Assembly: GCA_040954595.2 (NCBI GenBank)
Contig: CM082590.2
Span: 8,618,001 to 8,682,000 of the forward strand
DNA length: 64,000 nucleotides
Direction of reading: 5' to 3'
DNA from: Balanoglossus misakiensis
Taxonomy: Eukaryota; Hemichordata
In this document: positions 1 through 11,920 of the stretch, in pieces
Position numbering within the stretch: the stretch's first letter is position 1
Layout of the letters: each line of letters opens with the position of its first letter
Notes under the pieces: model-generated
The model's input: only the letters and a program-made list of their open reading frames with translations
What the model was told of the DNA's origin: nothing
Databases searched by the model: none
Made by a program: the position numbers and the translations under genes

Positions 1-3000
1 TTCTCAGTTTCCTTACTCTCATGCAACTGATAACATCATTGATAGACAAAGATGAGGTTACTGATTTTACTGAAAGGAGATCAACTAATTCTTGCATAAG
101 ACAGAATTTACCATAGTGCATTACTTTTCATCTAGACTGGTTTCTAACCTGGCTTTTTGCCTTTATTTGATTCTGCTTTGTTTCAGGATGACCATACTAG
201 TCACTTCTATTTTTTATACTATTTTAAAATATTTGTCTATTTTGTGTTTGGCTTCAATTAACAGAGTGTGTGTTGTTTTTTTATGTCTGTATGGGATTGT
301 GAGCTTTCTAGAAAATGGGAGTGTACTGTAGATGTAGTTCGAAGCCAAACACAGGCTGTAATAACTTATGATTCTCACAGTTTTGTTTGTTTTTATTAAC
401 AGGATGATAATGATATTTCCTTGGTAACCTAGGTTTTCAAGGTTTGGATTGATATGCTCGAAACAGCAGTCAGAAACCATGGATATGGATCATGAATTGA
501 AAAGGTGAGAACAGTTGACTTCATTGACTCATTAATTTCCTTACTCTCATGCAACTGATAACAGCATTGATCAAAAAGATGAGATTACTAATTTTACTGA
601 AAGGAGATCAACTAATTCTTGCATAAGACATTGCGTATGGAAACGAAACATGTTCAAGAGAATTTACCATAGTGCATTACTTTTCATCGAGACTGGTTTC
701 TAACCTGGCTTTTTGCCTTTATTTGATTCTGCTTTGTTTCAGGATGACCATACTAGTCACTTCTATTTTTTATACTTCTTTATAAATATATTTAGATATG
801 TGTCTATTTTGTGTTTGGCTTCAATTAACAGAGTGTGTGTTGTTTGTTTATGTCTGTATGGGATTGTGAGCTTTCTAGAAAATGGGAGTGTACTATGGAT
901 GTAGTTCGAAGCCAAACACAGGCTGTAATAACTTATGGTTCTCACAGTTTTGTTTGTTTTTATTAACAGGATGATAATGATATCACCTTGGTAACCTAGA
1001 TTTGGATTGACATGCTCCAAACACTTAGTCAGAAACCATGGATACACGGACCATGAATGGAAAAGGTGAGAACAGTTGACTTCATTGACTTCTCAGTTTC
1101 CTTACTCTCATGCAACTGATAACATTATTGATAGACAAAGATGAGGTTACTGATTTTACTGAAAGGAGATCAACTAATTCTTGCATAAGACAGAATTTAC
1201 CATAGTGCATTACTTTTCATCGAGACTGGTTTCTAACCTGGCTTTTTGCCTTTATTTGATTCTGCTTTGTTTCAGGATGACCGTACTAGTCACTTCTATT
1301 TTTTATACTATTTTAAAATATTTGTCTATTTTGTGTTTGGCTTTAATTAACAGAGTGTGTGTTGTTTGTTTATGTCTGTATGGGATTGTGAGCTTTCTAG
1401 AAAATGGGAGTGTACTATGGATGTAGTTCGAAGCCAAACACAGGCTGTAATAACTTATGATTCTCACAGTTTTGTTTGTTTTTATTAACAGGATGATAAT
1501 GATATCACCTTGGTAACCTAGATTTGGATTGACATGCTCCAAACACTTAGTCAGAAACCATGGATACACGGACCATGAATGGAAAAGGTGAGAACAGTTG
1601 ACTTCATTGACTTCTCAGTTTCCTTACTCTCATGCAACTGATAACAGCATTGATCATAAAGATGAGGTTACTGATTTTACTGAAAGGAGATCAACTAATT
1701 CTTGCATAAGACAGAATTTACCATAGTGCATTACTTTTCATCGAGATTGGTTTCTAACCTGGCTTTTTGCCTTTATTTGATTCTGCTTTGTTTCAGGATG
1801 ACCGTACTAGTCACTTCTATTTTTTATACTATTTTAAAATATTTGTCTATTTTGTGTTTGGCTTCAATTAACAGAGTGTGTGTTGTTTGTTTATGTCTGT
1901 ATGGGATTGTGAGCTTTCTAGAAAATGGGAGTGTACTGTGGATGTAGTTCGAAGCCAAACACAGGCTGTAATAACTTATGTTTCTCACAGTTTTGTTTGT
2001 TTTTATTAACAGGATGAAAATGATATTTCCTTGGTAACCTAGGTTTTCAAAGTTTGGATTGATATGCTCGAAACAGCAGTCAGAAACCATGGATACGGAC
2101 CATGAATGGAAAAGGTGAGAACAGTTGACTTCATTGACTTCTCAGTTTCCTTACTCTCATGCAACTGATAACAGCATTGATCATAAAGATGAGGTTACTG
2201 ATTTTACTGAAAGGAGATCAACTAATTCTTGCATAAGACAGAATTTACCATAGTGCATTACTTTTCATCGAGACTGGTTTCTAACCTGGCTTTTTGCCTT
2301 TATTTGATTCTGCTTTGTTTCAGGATGACCGTACTAGTCACTTCTATTTTTTATACTATTTTAAAATATTTGTCTATTTTGTGTTTGGCTTCAATTAACA
2401 GAGTGTGTGTTGTTTGTTTATGTCTGTATGGGATTGTGAGCTTTCTAGAAAATGGGAGTGTACTGTGGATGTAGTTCGAAGCCAAACACAGGCTGTAATG
2501 TCTTATGATTCTCACAGTTTTGTTTGTTTTTATTAACAGGATGAAAATGATATTTCCTTGGTAACCTAGGTTTTCAAAGTTTGGATTGATATGCTCGAAA
2601 CAGCAGTCAGAAACCATGGATACGGACCATGAATGGAAAAGGTGAGAACAGTTGACTTCATTGACTTCTCAGTTTCCTTACTCTCATGCAACTGATAACA
2701 TTATTGATAGACAAAGATGAGGTTACTGATTTTACTGAAAGGAGATCAACTAATTCTTGCATAAGACAGAATTTACCATAGTGCATTACTTTTCATCGAG
2801 ACTGGTTTCTAACCTGGCTTTTTGCCTTTATTTGATTCTGCTTTGTTTCAGGATGACCGTACTAGTCACTTCTATTTTTTATACTATTTTAAAATATTTG
2901 TCTATTTTGTGTTTGGCTTCAATTAACAGAGTGTGTGTTGTTTGTTTATGTCTGTATGGGATTGTGAGCTTTCTAGAAAATGGGAGTGTAGTGTACTATG

Positions 3001-3420
3001 GATATAGTTCGGAGCCAAACACAGGCTGTAATAACTTATGATTCTCACAGTTTTGTTTGTTTTTATTAACAGGATGATAATGATATCACCTTGGTAACCT
3101 AGATTTGGATTGACATGCTCCAAACACTTAGTCAGAAACCATGGATACACGGACCATGAATGGAAAAGGTGAGAACAGTTGACTTCATTGACTTCTCAGT
3201 TTCCTTACTCTCATGCAACTGATAACAGCATTGATAGACAAAGATGAGAATATTGATTTTAGTGAAAGCCTATCAAACAATTCTTGAATGACTCCAAGAA
3301 GAGATATTTCTGATAGTGTTTTGTGAATTCAAACATTGAGACATTGTTTTTCTAACCTGGCTTTTTGCCTTTATTTGGTTCTGTCTGCTTTCTTTCAGGA
3401 TGAACACACTTGTCACTTCT
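1..3420 (+). repeat. ~525-bp tandem array with splice-like sites
   Basis: About seven head-to-tail units occur here. The landmark GCAACTGATAAC recurs near 24, 551, 1112, 1637, 2161, 2689 and 3216, so the period is roughly 521-560 bp and the array runs off the left edge. The last unit (after about 3240) is diverged and truncated. Each unit carries the same signals in the same order: a pyrimidine tract ending TTTCAG before GATGACC, a second tract ending TTAACAG before GATGATAATGATAT, and a GGAAAAG/GTGAGAA donor-like site. All frames of the stretch between the second acceptor and that donor contain stops. The short open peptides in the units are the same segment repeated, not separate genes. This may be tandemly duplicated exons of a gene entering from the left, or a satellite that captured exon edges. 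Confidence 0.85.
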
Positions 3421-3546
3421 ATTTTTTATACTTTTTATTATATCGATTTATGGTTATCTTTATTGAAAATTGTGAAATGAAAATCACAAATTTTCCATGC
3501 CGAACTGAATTGTAATATAATGTGACTGGTATGTTTTTTTTCACAG

Positions 3547-3830
3547 GTATGAGATGTTCGTTTGAGCTGATGTGTGGGCCGTCCACATTCCAGACCTGAG
3601 TACCTTGTACACCACATCGTAGAACAGAGCTGCTCAGTTTGAATTTGTGATTGACATCATGAATAAACAGTCAGACAGCCAAGTCCTTAGTTGCATATTG
3701 GCAGTCAACAGATAAGAGAACTGTTTCTGTCTAAAATGTATAAGACACACTCAAAAATAAATTACAAACACTTGCACATGATTTGAAAATGTTGAATTGT
3801 TTGGAAAATAAAGATTGCTACTTTTGGGGG
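3547..3830 (+). other. Possible 3' terminal exon with polyA signal
   Basis: A strong acceptor (T-run followed by CACAG, ending at 3546) lies just after the tandem array. The following ~260 bp run without an obvious donor to an AATAAA at 3807-3812. A short open frame reads through the first ~55 bp in one phase and stops after six codons in another, so the coding phase cannot be decided. It reads most simply as the last exon, largely 3' UTR, of a + strand transcript that begins left of the window. No protein family can be named. Confidence 0.35.
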
Positions 3831-3944
3831 TGGTCGTATTTACAGAGTTGTACTTTTGAGCTGTATTTTCAACATGGCTCACTATGTTGGACATCTGCAA
3901 GCCTCGAGAAAATAAACACATTTCGACTGTCAGGCAGACATGTA

Positions 3945-5056
3945 GTTAGTGAATGACAATGTGAGCTGTAGCCCCCTAGTCATCAAGCAACCCTCCCCCT
4001 CTCCCACTACATTAGTGAATGATAATGTGAGGTGAGCTATAGCCCCCTAGTCATCAAGCAGCCCTCCCCCTCCCCCACTACATTAGTGAATAACAATGTG
4101 AGGTGAGCTATATCCCCCTAGTCATCAAAGAAAATGAACAAATTTTGACTGTTGGGCATTCATGTAGTTAGTGAATGACGATGTGAGCTATAGCCCCCTA
4201 GTCATCAAGCAACCCTCCCCATCTCCCACTACATTAGTGAATGATAATGTGAGGTGAGCTATAGCCCCCTAGTCATCAAGTACCCCTCCCCTCCCCCACT
4301 ACATTAGTGAATGACAATGTGAGCTATAGCCCCCTAGTCATCAAGCAACTCTCCCCCTCTCCCACTACCTTAGTGAATGATAATGTGAGGTGAGCTATAT
4401 CCCCCTAGTCATCAAGTACCCCTCCCCTCCCCCACTACATTAGTGAATGATAATGTGAGGTGAGCTATAGCCCCCTAGTCATCAAGTACCCCTCCCCTCC
4501 CCCACTACCTTAGTGAATGATAATGTGAGGTGAGCTATAGCCCCCTAGTCATCAAGTACCCCTCCCCTCCCCCACTACCTTAGTGAATGATAATGTGAGG
4601 TGAGCTATAGCCCCCTAGTCATTAAAGAAAATTAACAAATTTTGACTGTCAGGCAGACATGTAGTTAGTGAATGATAATGTGAGCTATATCCCCTAGTCA
4701 TCAAGCAACCCTCCCCCTCTCCCACTACATTAGTGAATGATAATGTGAGGTGAGCTATAGCCCCCTAGTCATCAAGTACCCCTCCCCTCCCCCACTACAT
4801 TAGTGAATGACAATGTGAGCTATAGCCCCCTAGTCATCAAGCAACTCTCCCACTACATTAGTGAATGTGAGGTGAGCTATATCCCCCTAGTCATCAAGTA
4901 CCCCTCCCCTCCCCCACTACATTAGTGAATGACAATGTGAGCTATAGCCCCCTTGTCATCAAGCACCCCTCCCCCTCCCCCACTACATTAGTGAATGACA
5001 ATGTGAGGTTAGCTATAGCCCCATGGTCATCAAGCACCCCTCCCCCTCCCCCTGAT
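3945..5056 (+). repeat. ~70-bp minisatellite
   Basis: Roughly 15 direct copies of a ~70-bp unit occur here. Each contains AGTGAATGATAATGTGAGG, then GAGCTATAGCCCCCTAGTCATC, then a C-rich CTCCCCCACTACATT stretch (the middle block is 22 bases with small variants). Some copies lack the GAGGT step, and two are interrupted by a CAAATTTTGACTGT insert near 4140 and 4635. There is no coding potential. Confidence 0.9.
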
Positions 5057-6600
5057 CCGTATGAAGCTGGCCAATGACCTGTCTAATGTAGGTTGTGATT
5101 AGGCCAAATAATTAAAGAAATTGTGTTTCATTTGTGGTCAAATTTCTAGAGTCAAAATAAATTAGGGGTGGTCAAATTATTACAGCAGTCAAATTACAGG
5201 AATATTTACAGCAGTTTAATTTTTCTCCAGAGACCATTTACGGTGATGTTGGTCTATCATTCATAATTTAGGATGCTTACCCCAATTTTTTTTTCAAATT
5301 TTTAAAAGAAAATTATTTAAAGTTGCCTTGAATAAAAAGAAAATTTTCAGAGGTGAATTCTACTTTAAAACTTTTAAATTATATTCAAACAGGGGACCAG
5401 CTTAGAAAGTGGTATTCATTTGCCTCATGAAGTTTTCATTTACTTGATTGGGGGATAGTAATGAAATAAAATACTTGTATGAGATGATTGTTTAGTGAAG
5501 TGTTCATAGTAGCAACATTAAAGCCCCAGTAGCTGCCATTCTTAATGATTTTAGTGATAGTTATGCAGAATATTAGCAACCTTTGATTCTGGCCGTTCAT
5601 TTTGGAATGTGAATTAAATTATAAATGCATGGCAACATTAAGGCCAAGTAGCTGCCATTCTTAATGATTTTAGTGATAGGTACGCACAATAATATTAGCA
5701 ACCTCTGATTCTGGCCTTTCATTTGGAATGTGAATTAAATTATAAATGCATGCCACACCCATTTATTAAGCCAACCATTGCAAGTGTTTACATCTATCAT
5801 AGTGTGTGCACATGGGTGTTAGAATCACCAGCAAGTCGGAATGACGCTGTTTGTTGACTAAGGGTGAGGAGATTAAGTTATTTCATAGATTAAAAAATAA
5901 AATTAGCAGCTATTGGGGCTTTAATTCTTGATATGAATGTGTACACTATTAAGGATCTCAGCTCACATGATATTGAGGGCGTTGCTTATAAGGAATGCAT
6001 TGACCAATTTTTATAAAGAAATACATGCTTTTCCCTTTGATTACCTAAATGAGAATGTACCCAGGAAATTATCTGTATGCAGGGCAACTGAAACACAGTA
6101 CAGTACCAAGGCTATGATGTAGAGAAAAACAGTCAGATTGTAAATGAACGTGTTTTTATTGAAATAAATATGACATTGAATTGACAATTAAATGTCTCTG
6201 GAAAATTATTGTCACAAGTCCCCCCCCCCCCCCACACTTCCTTTGTTAATATCACCACCACCGTGACTAACACCCTTACACGACCAAGGCTATGGGGTGA
6301 CTAACCCTTTGGCAATATATTTTACCAAAATTATTAAAACTGAGAAACAACTAAAGTATTTTGAAAAACTTTTCTGGCCATGTTTAGTACTTTGATTTTC
6401 TGTGCAATAAAAGTCTTGGAAGAAGACTTTTCAAATTACAGAACTTTAATTTGATTTCCAAATAAAGTAGCTGGTATGCATGGTCTTAATGTTCAAAGCA
6501 TCTTAAACCGGTTAAATTTAATATTTTATTACAATGCAGTTTCATAATAGTTATTATAATTGCCAAAAAACTGTTTATTTGAGGTATAGTATCTCCACTG
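5057..6600. repeat. Intergenic stretch with a 120-bp direct duplication
   Basis: The only structure I see is a direct repeat of about 118 bp at ~5511-5629 and ~5631-5750, period 120. Both copies share AGCTGCCATTCTTAATGAT and a downstream TGTGAATTAAATTATAAATG block, with a few differences. A C-run lies near 6220. No credible coding exon was found. Confidence 0.7.
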
Positions 6601-6888
6601 GACATGTTCATATCACTGGTCAGTGTCCTTCACAGCGCCCTCTAGAGGGGCCTTTTCCCAAATACAGCTGCACTATCGCTCTCGGAAATGTTCCGATTTT
6701 GAAAGTAACCCGCAAAAAACATATATCTGTCTATCGAATTTACTTAACCATCGTAGTAACGGATAAATCAGCTCCGTCTCCTTGTAACACAGCCAAAAAA
6801 GAAATGTTTAAACATCGAACAAGGCAATCTTATAGTCCATTAAGTTATTAGTTAGTTTTCATGCAAATTATGCAAATGACTATGTGGC

Positions 6889-6965
6889 GTTGTGGCTAGA
6901 GTGAATGCCCCTGGTGCGAGAGGTCACGAGTTCGAATCCCAGGAGGGATTCCTTTTTTTTTTCTA
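6889..6965 (+). repeat. tRNA-like unit 1 (degenerate)
   Basis: A box A-like segment (GTGGCGTTGTGGCTAGAG) and a box B-like segment (GAGTTCGAATCCC) sit at tRNA spacing and are followed by a run of ten T, a Pol III terminator. Two octamer-like ATGCAAAT motifs lie in tandem just upstream (about 6861-6877). The 5' and 3' ends do not form an acceptor stem, so this is a tRNA-derived repeat and not a working tRNA. Confidence 0.6.
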
Positions 6966-7485
6966 GAGTATAGACGGAGGTTTCCATTCGGTCTTCTTCT
7001 GTATTATGATTTCCAAATAAAGTAATAGATAAAACAAGCGGTTTTAATGTTCAAACCATCTATTAGTCTTTCGTTATTTATAATTGCCAAAATACGGTGT
7101 TATGAAATGGCGCAGCCAAAGCCATGTTTCGCTAAATTTGCTGAAGACTGGTATTTGACGGACATCGTGCACAGTGCCCTCTGGAGATGCTTCCCCCCCC
7201 CCCCCCAAGAAGACAGAATAGGGGATCAAGTATGACCTTTGACTCTGACTTCTGGGACTCTGTTGCGTTGCCGAAACACAGCCACGCTAGCGCCCTTAGA
7301 AATAGGTTTTTTGATAGTATCGCACAAACTACAGACATCTTTCTATCGAGTTTATTCTACCATGGAAGTTACGGGCTGTAAATAAGCCCGTTCTCATCGT
7401 AGCGTGCCGAAAATAACTTAAGTAAACCACCAAGAACATAGTCTATAGGTTATATCTTAGTATTCATGCAAATTATGCAAATGAC

Positions 7486-7568
7486 TATGTGGCGTACTGG
7501 CTAGAGCGATTGGCTATGGTGCGAGAGGTCCCGGGTTCGATTCCCGGCAGGGATTTATTTATTTTTTT
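7486..7568 (+). repeat. tRNA-like unit 2
   Basis: This is the best preserved of the four tRNA-like units. Box A is TGGCGTACTGG, box B is GGTTCGATTCC, and the T stem CCGGG/CCCGG is perfect. A T-rich terminator follows. The same tandem ATGCAAAT octamers lie directly upstream (about 7465-7481). The 7-nt acceptor arms do not pair, so amino-acid charging is unlikely. It may be a tRNA-derived SINE head or a tandemly amplified pseudo-tRNA. Confidence 0.65.
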
Positions 7569-8030
7569 CTATGGTAGATTGATGTCGATGACCACTGCAT
7601 CTCACGTGACTACGAAGACGCTCATTATAGTCTCATATTCCTTCCACTTAGTCTTTTTCCCCGTGACGTCATTGCACCTGGATTACGTATACAGTACATT
7701 TACATGCGACTGTCATGTGACTGACTAGTTGTAGATACCGTCTCTAGAGAGCGCTGTGCGTGACCTTTAGCCTTCTGTGACGTGTGACTTGACCCAAACA
7801 CAGGCGCGCTAAAGCCCTTAGAAAAATGCGTGTTTTCGACAGTAAAGTACAAAGTATGAACATCTTACTATTGAATTAACGTAACCACCAACAGTATTGA
7901 CCGAAAACAAGCTCATTTTTACTTTAGCAAGTCAAAAAGTACTTGCTTTTACGGGATCGAGCTACCTTGTTTACATTCAATTACGTTGTGGCATTCATAA
8001 CTTAGTTGTTTGATCATCCATATAAACATT

Positions 8031-8112
8031 AGCGTGGCCTAGTGGTCAGGGCCATGGCCTGCCACGCAGCGGACCCGGGTTCGAGCCCCGGCAAAAGTGG
8101 CCTTTTTTTCAA
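8031..8112 (+). repeat. tRNA-like unit 3
   Basis: Box A GTGGCCTAGTGG and box B GGTTCGAGCCC are followed by a T7 run. The T stem CCGGG/CCCGG is intact, but the acceptor stem is not. Diverged flanking sequence shared with units 1 and 2 (a GCGC-CCTTAGAAA-like stretch and a CTATNGAATT-like stretch) lies upstream. Confidence 0.6.
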
Positions 8113-8322
8113 CCAAAGGCCAAGGACTTGGTACTTTGATCTAGTTTTTTTCCCTTTTTTTCTCTCTTAAAACAGGAATATTCTCCTTTTATTTACTCTA
8201 CCATGAATTAGAAGCTGTAAAAACCATTTTTTTATCGAAAAATTGGCTCTAAATCCTTTTCCTAGGTTATTAGTAAGTGATGTGACCAATATATAGAAGT
8301 TCCGAGCATATGTTTGCATGCA

Positions 8323-8395
8323 GCTCCGTGGCCTAGTGGTCAAGGTAAGTGACTAGCAATTGGAAGGACGCGAGATCAAGACCCGCTGGAGGTGG
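8323..8395 (+). repeat. tRNA-like unit 4 (decayed)
   Basis: Box A is well kept (CGTGGCCTAGTGGTCA). The box B region (GAGATCAAGACCC) is weak and there is no clear T-run. It is the most decayed member of the tRNA-like series and about 292 bp from unit 3. Confidence 0.45.
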
Positions 8396-8459
8396 ACATG
8401 GTGCACATGGAGAAGACTGGACGTGGATGGAACTTGGACACAGGATGAAGATTTGCAGG

Positions 8460-8690
8460 TAAGTCGAAACATAGGGGAGGGGTCATGCATCAGGGGTCAA
8501 TCAAAGGGGGGGGAGATCATACACCAGGGATAGATAGAGGGGGGAGGCCATGCAACGAGGGGAGACACAGGGAGGGGGGCATGCATCAGGTAGAAAGGAA
8601 GAGAGGGAGGGAGACAAGACGAGGAGGAGAGAGAGGAGCGAGAGACAAAAAATTTTCCCCAAAAATTTTTTCCAGCTTTTTTTTTTTTAT
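8460..8690. other. Purine-rich stretch
   Basis: A strongly G/A-biased + strand segment with short imperfect repeats of CATGCATCAGG and GGGGGAGG-type words. Peptides open here only reflect this bias. No known gene is recognised. Confidence 0.5.
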
Positions 8691-9430
8691 TTTTGTGATT
8701 TCAAATTTTTTTTTTTCTGGATGAAATTTATCAGTTGCTCTTCACACTGTTTGCACTGTATTTTGGCAGTGCAACCTTCAATTTTACAGATTTTCACAAT
8801 AATTTCATTGCTTTTTGCTCTTTTAATGGTTTAAATGACCTTAAATTGGTAAGAATTGGGTATTTTAGTGATCGAAATGGCTATTTTGGTGAAAATAGTG
8901 AAAAAGGGATGTAAATTTGGAACTTTAATGGTTAAAATGACCTTAAATTGGTAAGAAATGGGTATTTTAGTGATCGAAATGGCTATTTTGGTGAAAATAG
9001 TGAAAAGGGCATGTAAATTTGGAACTTTAATGGTTAAAATGACCTTAAATTGGTAAGAATTGGGTATTTTAGTGATCGAAATGGCTTTTTTGGTGAAAAT
9101 AATGAAAATTACATGTAATTTTGGACAAAACAGCTATTTCGGTGGAAGAAATAGCAATTTCGGATAAAATAATGAAAAAAAAAACATTAAATTTGGTAAG
9201 AAATGCCTATTTTGGTGAAAGAAATGCCTGAAAATATCTGTAATTTTGAAAGAATTGCCTATTTTGTTAAAAATAATAGATTTTTAGCTGATAAAACAGC
9301 TAAAGCAATGAAAATATTGTGAAAAATTATAAAATTAAAGGTTGAATTGTAAAAATACAATTCACGCAGTGTTAACGAGCAACTGATAAATTTCATTTGA
9401 AAAAAAAATATTGAAATCAGAAAAATAAAC
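8690..9430. repeat. Foldback (long inverted repeat) element
   Basis: The segment around 8700-8830 is repeated in inverted form around 9290-9425. For example, GATGAAATTTATCAGTTGCTC on the left (8721 on) matches GAGCAACTGATAAATTTCAT on the right. The arms are diverged by small indels. The interior (about 8825-9120) holds three direct ~103-bp copies containing AATGACCTTAAATTGGTAAG. This looks like a non-autonomous foldback transposon; no transposase was found. Confidence 0.7.
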
Positions 9431-9873
9431 TCCACTCTCTTTATACCATACACTGTAAGAGATACTTTGTATTTTACAATCTTTAAAAAAAAAGTTAAAG
9501 TATAAACGCATTACAAGTTTTACTCTTTACGGTAATCATTTACAGATTGTAAAAGCAAAGTTATCTTTTACAGAACACACTCAGAAACTCACAACGTGAC
9601 AACTAGATGTAAATTGTTTTTCAGCTTTTAATCACTATGGTAGCCAAGAAATAAATTAGGTACAAGTCTAGAGCTAATTAATTCAAAAAATCAAGTTTCC
9701 AAATCATACTCAGTAAAATTTGTGCATTTTCGCGGAAGTCAAGTAAGCGCAGGTCAGGTTTAAACTCTATAAAAGCCTCTTAAACAGAAAACTACGCAAA
9801 ATAACAAAGCTAACGTGAGTTACAACTTCAGGCAAAACTTTGAATGCATCTCACACTAAGTCTGTCTATGTAC

Positions 9874-9970
9874 TGCGCATGCGCACCAACTTACATGCTA
9901 AAGTATAGGGCAACCAACACACGTGGGAAAGCGTCTATCACTAAGTGCGTCTCTGTACTGCGCATGCGCA
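9874..9970. promoter_or_regulatory. Two perfect NRF1-like palindromes
   Basis: The 12-mer TGCGCATGCGCA occurs at 9874-9885 and 9959-9970, 85 bp apart, inside a direct duplication of about 40 bp (CACTAAGT...CACCAACT). It matches the NRF1 consensus. No gene start was identified next to it, so it may be carried by the repeat family that begins here. Confidence 0.45.
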
Positions 9971-10049
9971 CCAACTATCACCTCCACTGAAATTGACAAC
10001 ACGGAAGTAAACACGCTAAGTATAGGGCATCCAACACACGCGGAAAACG

Positions 10050-11920
10050 GCGATTAAATTTCTGGCGAAGTGGCTAGGTCTTGTACTTTAGTGGAAATGA
10101 AGCGTATACACATAGGGCTGTATTGCAGTTCACAATAAATCTTTGGGAAACTTTGGATTCTACTCGAAATTTCACTTCAATCGGCGATCGGCGCTGGTGG
10201 TCAGCGACGCGTGTAATCCTATGGAGTCGGCCGCCGCTATCAACACGCATAAACAGTGGCACATGAAATTTCGTTTGCAGAAATGGCGAAGTACTCAGTC
10301 GATTTTCTCAGTTTTTTGCTAACCATACTTCTTAACATCAAAACAAATCGAATGGTGATAACTGCACAAACATTTACGAGTTCTGTCTGAATTAAACAGC
10401 GAGTTTTCGTGAGTATTGCCACTGGTAAATAAAGGGGGCGTGTCACTGTGGATATTGATAAACAATGGACAGCGTTGAGATACGCGAAGTCGGGCAGCCA
10501 ACAACACACGCGGAAAAACGGCGATTTCTTTTCTTGAGAAGTTGCTAGGTCTTGTACTTTAGTAAAAATGACACGTATACACATAGAGTTATGTTGTAGT
10601 TCACAATAAATATTGGGAAAATATTGGATTCTACTGGAAATTTCACTTCAATCGGCGATCGGCGCTGGTGATCAGCGACGGTGACGCGTGTACGTGTAAT
10701 CCTATGGAGACAGAGTCGGCCGTCGCTATCAACACGCAAACAGCGGCACATTAAATTTCGATTACAGAAGAAGCAAAGAACTCTAGCCCTTAGTCTTTAC
10801 ATTTTTTCGAAAGGATTATTGCAGGGACCTAACTTTGACATAAAAAATAGAGTCAGGAACCAGAAATATTTTGAGTGAAAGTGACTTTAAATACGCGGAT
10901 TTTCAACAACAGTATCATGGACGTCCATGATAGGAACACGGCCGCTGACGAGAGGTCGAAAGAACGCGTCACCGATTGCTCAAATCTCTCTCGATTTCCC
11001 AAGTTTTTGCTTTTAAGTCTCATTTAAATCAAAACAAAGCGATTGGTGATAATTTCGCACACATTTACAGCTTCGGTCTGAATTAAACAGCGAGTTTTCG
11101 TGAGTATTGCCACTGGTAAATAAAGGGGGCGTGTCACTGTGGACATTGATAAACAATGGACACCGCGTGTATTGAAATACGCTAAGTCGGGAAACCAACA
11201 TCACACACAGAAAACCAGCGATTTCATTTCTGGAGAAGTTGCTAGAGCTTGTACTTTAAGTTACATGAAGTGTATATATATCGGACATATTGTAGTTCAG
11301 GAAATATCATAGGGAAACATTGGTTTCTACAGGAAATTTCACTTCAATCGGCGATCGGCGCTGATGATCAGCGACGGTGGACGCGTGTAATCCTATGGAG
11401 ACAGAGTCAGTCGCCGCTATCAACACGCAAACAGTGGCACATTACATTTCGATTACAGAAGAAGCAAAGAACTCTAGCCCTAGTGATAATTTCGCACACA
11501 TTTACAGCTTCGGTCTGAATTAAACAGCGAGTTTTCGTGAGTATTGCCACTGGTAAATAAAGGGGGCGTGTCACTGTGGACATTGATAAACAATGGACAC
11601 CGCGTGTATTGAAATACGCTAAGTCGGGAAACCAACATCACACACAGAAAACCAGCGATTTCATTTCTGGAGAAGTTGCTAGAGCTTGTACTTTAAGTTA
11701 CATGAAGTGTATATATATCGGACATATTGTAGTTCAGGAAATATCATAGGGAAACATTGGTTTCTACAGGAAATTTCACTTCAATCGGCGATCGGCGCTG
11801 ATGATCAGCGACGGTGGACGCGTGTAATCCTATGGAGACAGAGTCAGTCGCCGCTATCAACACGCAAACAGTGGCACATTACATTTCGATTACAGAAGAA
11901 GCAAAGAACTCTAGCCCTTA
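10050..11920. repeat. ~450-bp CpG-rich repeat family, four copies
   Basis: Four related units have equivalent blocks at about 10059, 10536, 11232 and 11669, marked by CTTGTACTTTA, AATCGGCGATCGGCGCTG and CGTGTAATCCTATGGAG. The last two units (about 11046-11482 and 11483-11919) look identical by eye with a 437-bp period, so that duplication is recent. CpG is well retained compared with flanking DNA. The open peptides that start at 11249 and 11686 begin with the same repeated segment. No protein family is recognised. Confidence 0.8.

Noticed and set aside
7486-7560. Functional tRNA gene
   Set aside because: Boxes A and B and the T stem are fine, but the acceptor arms do not pair.
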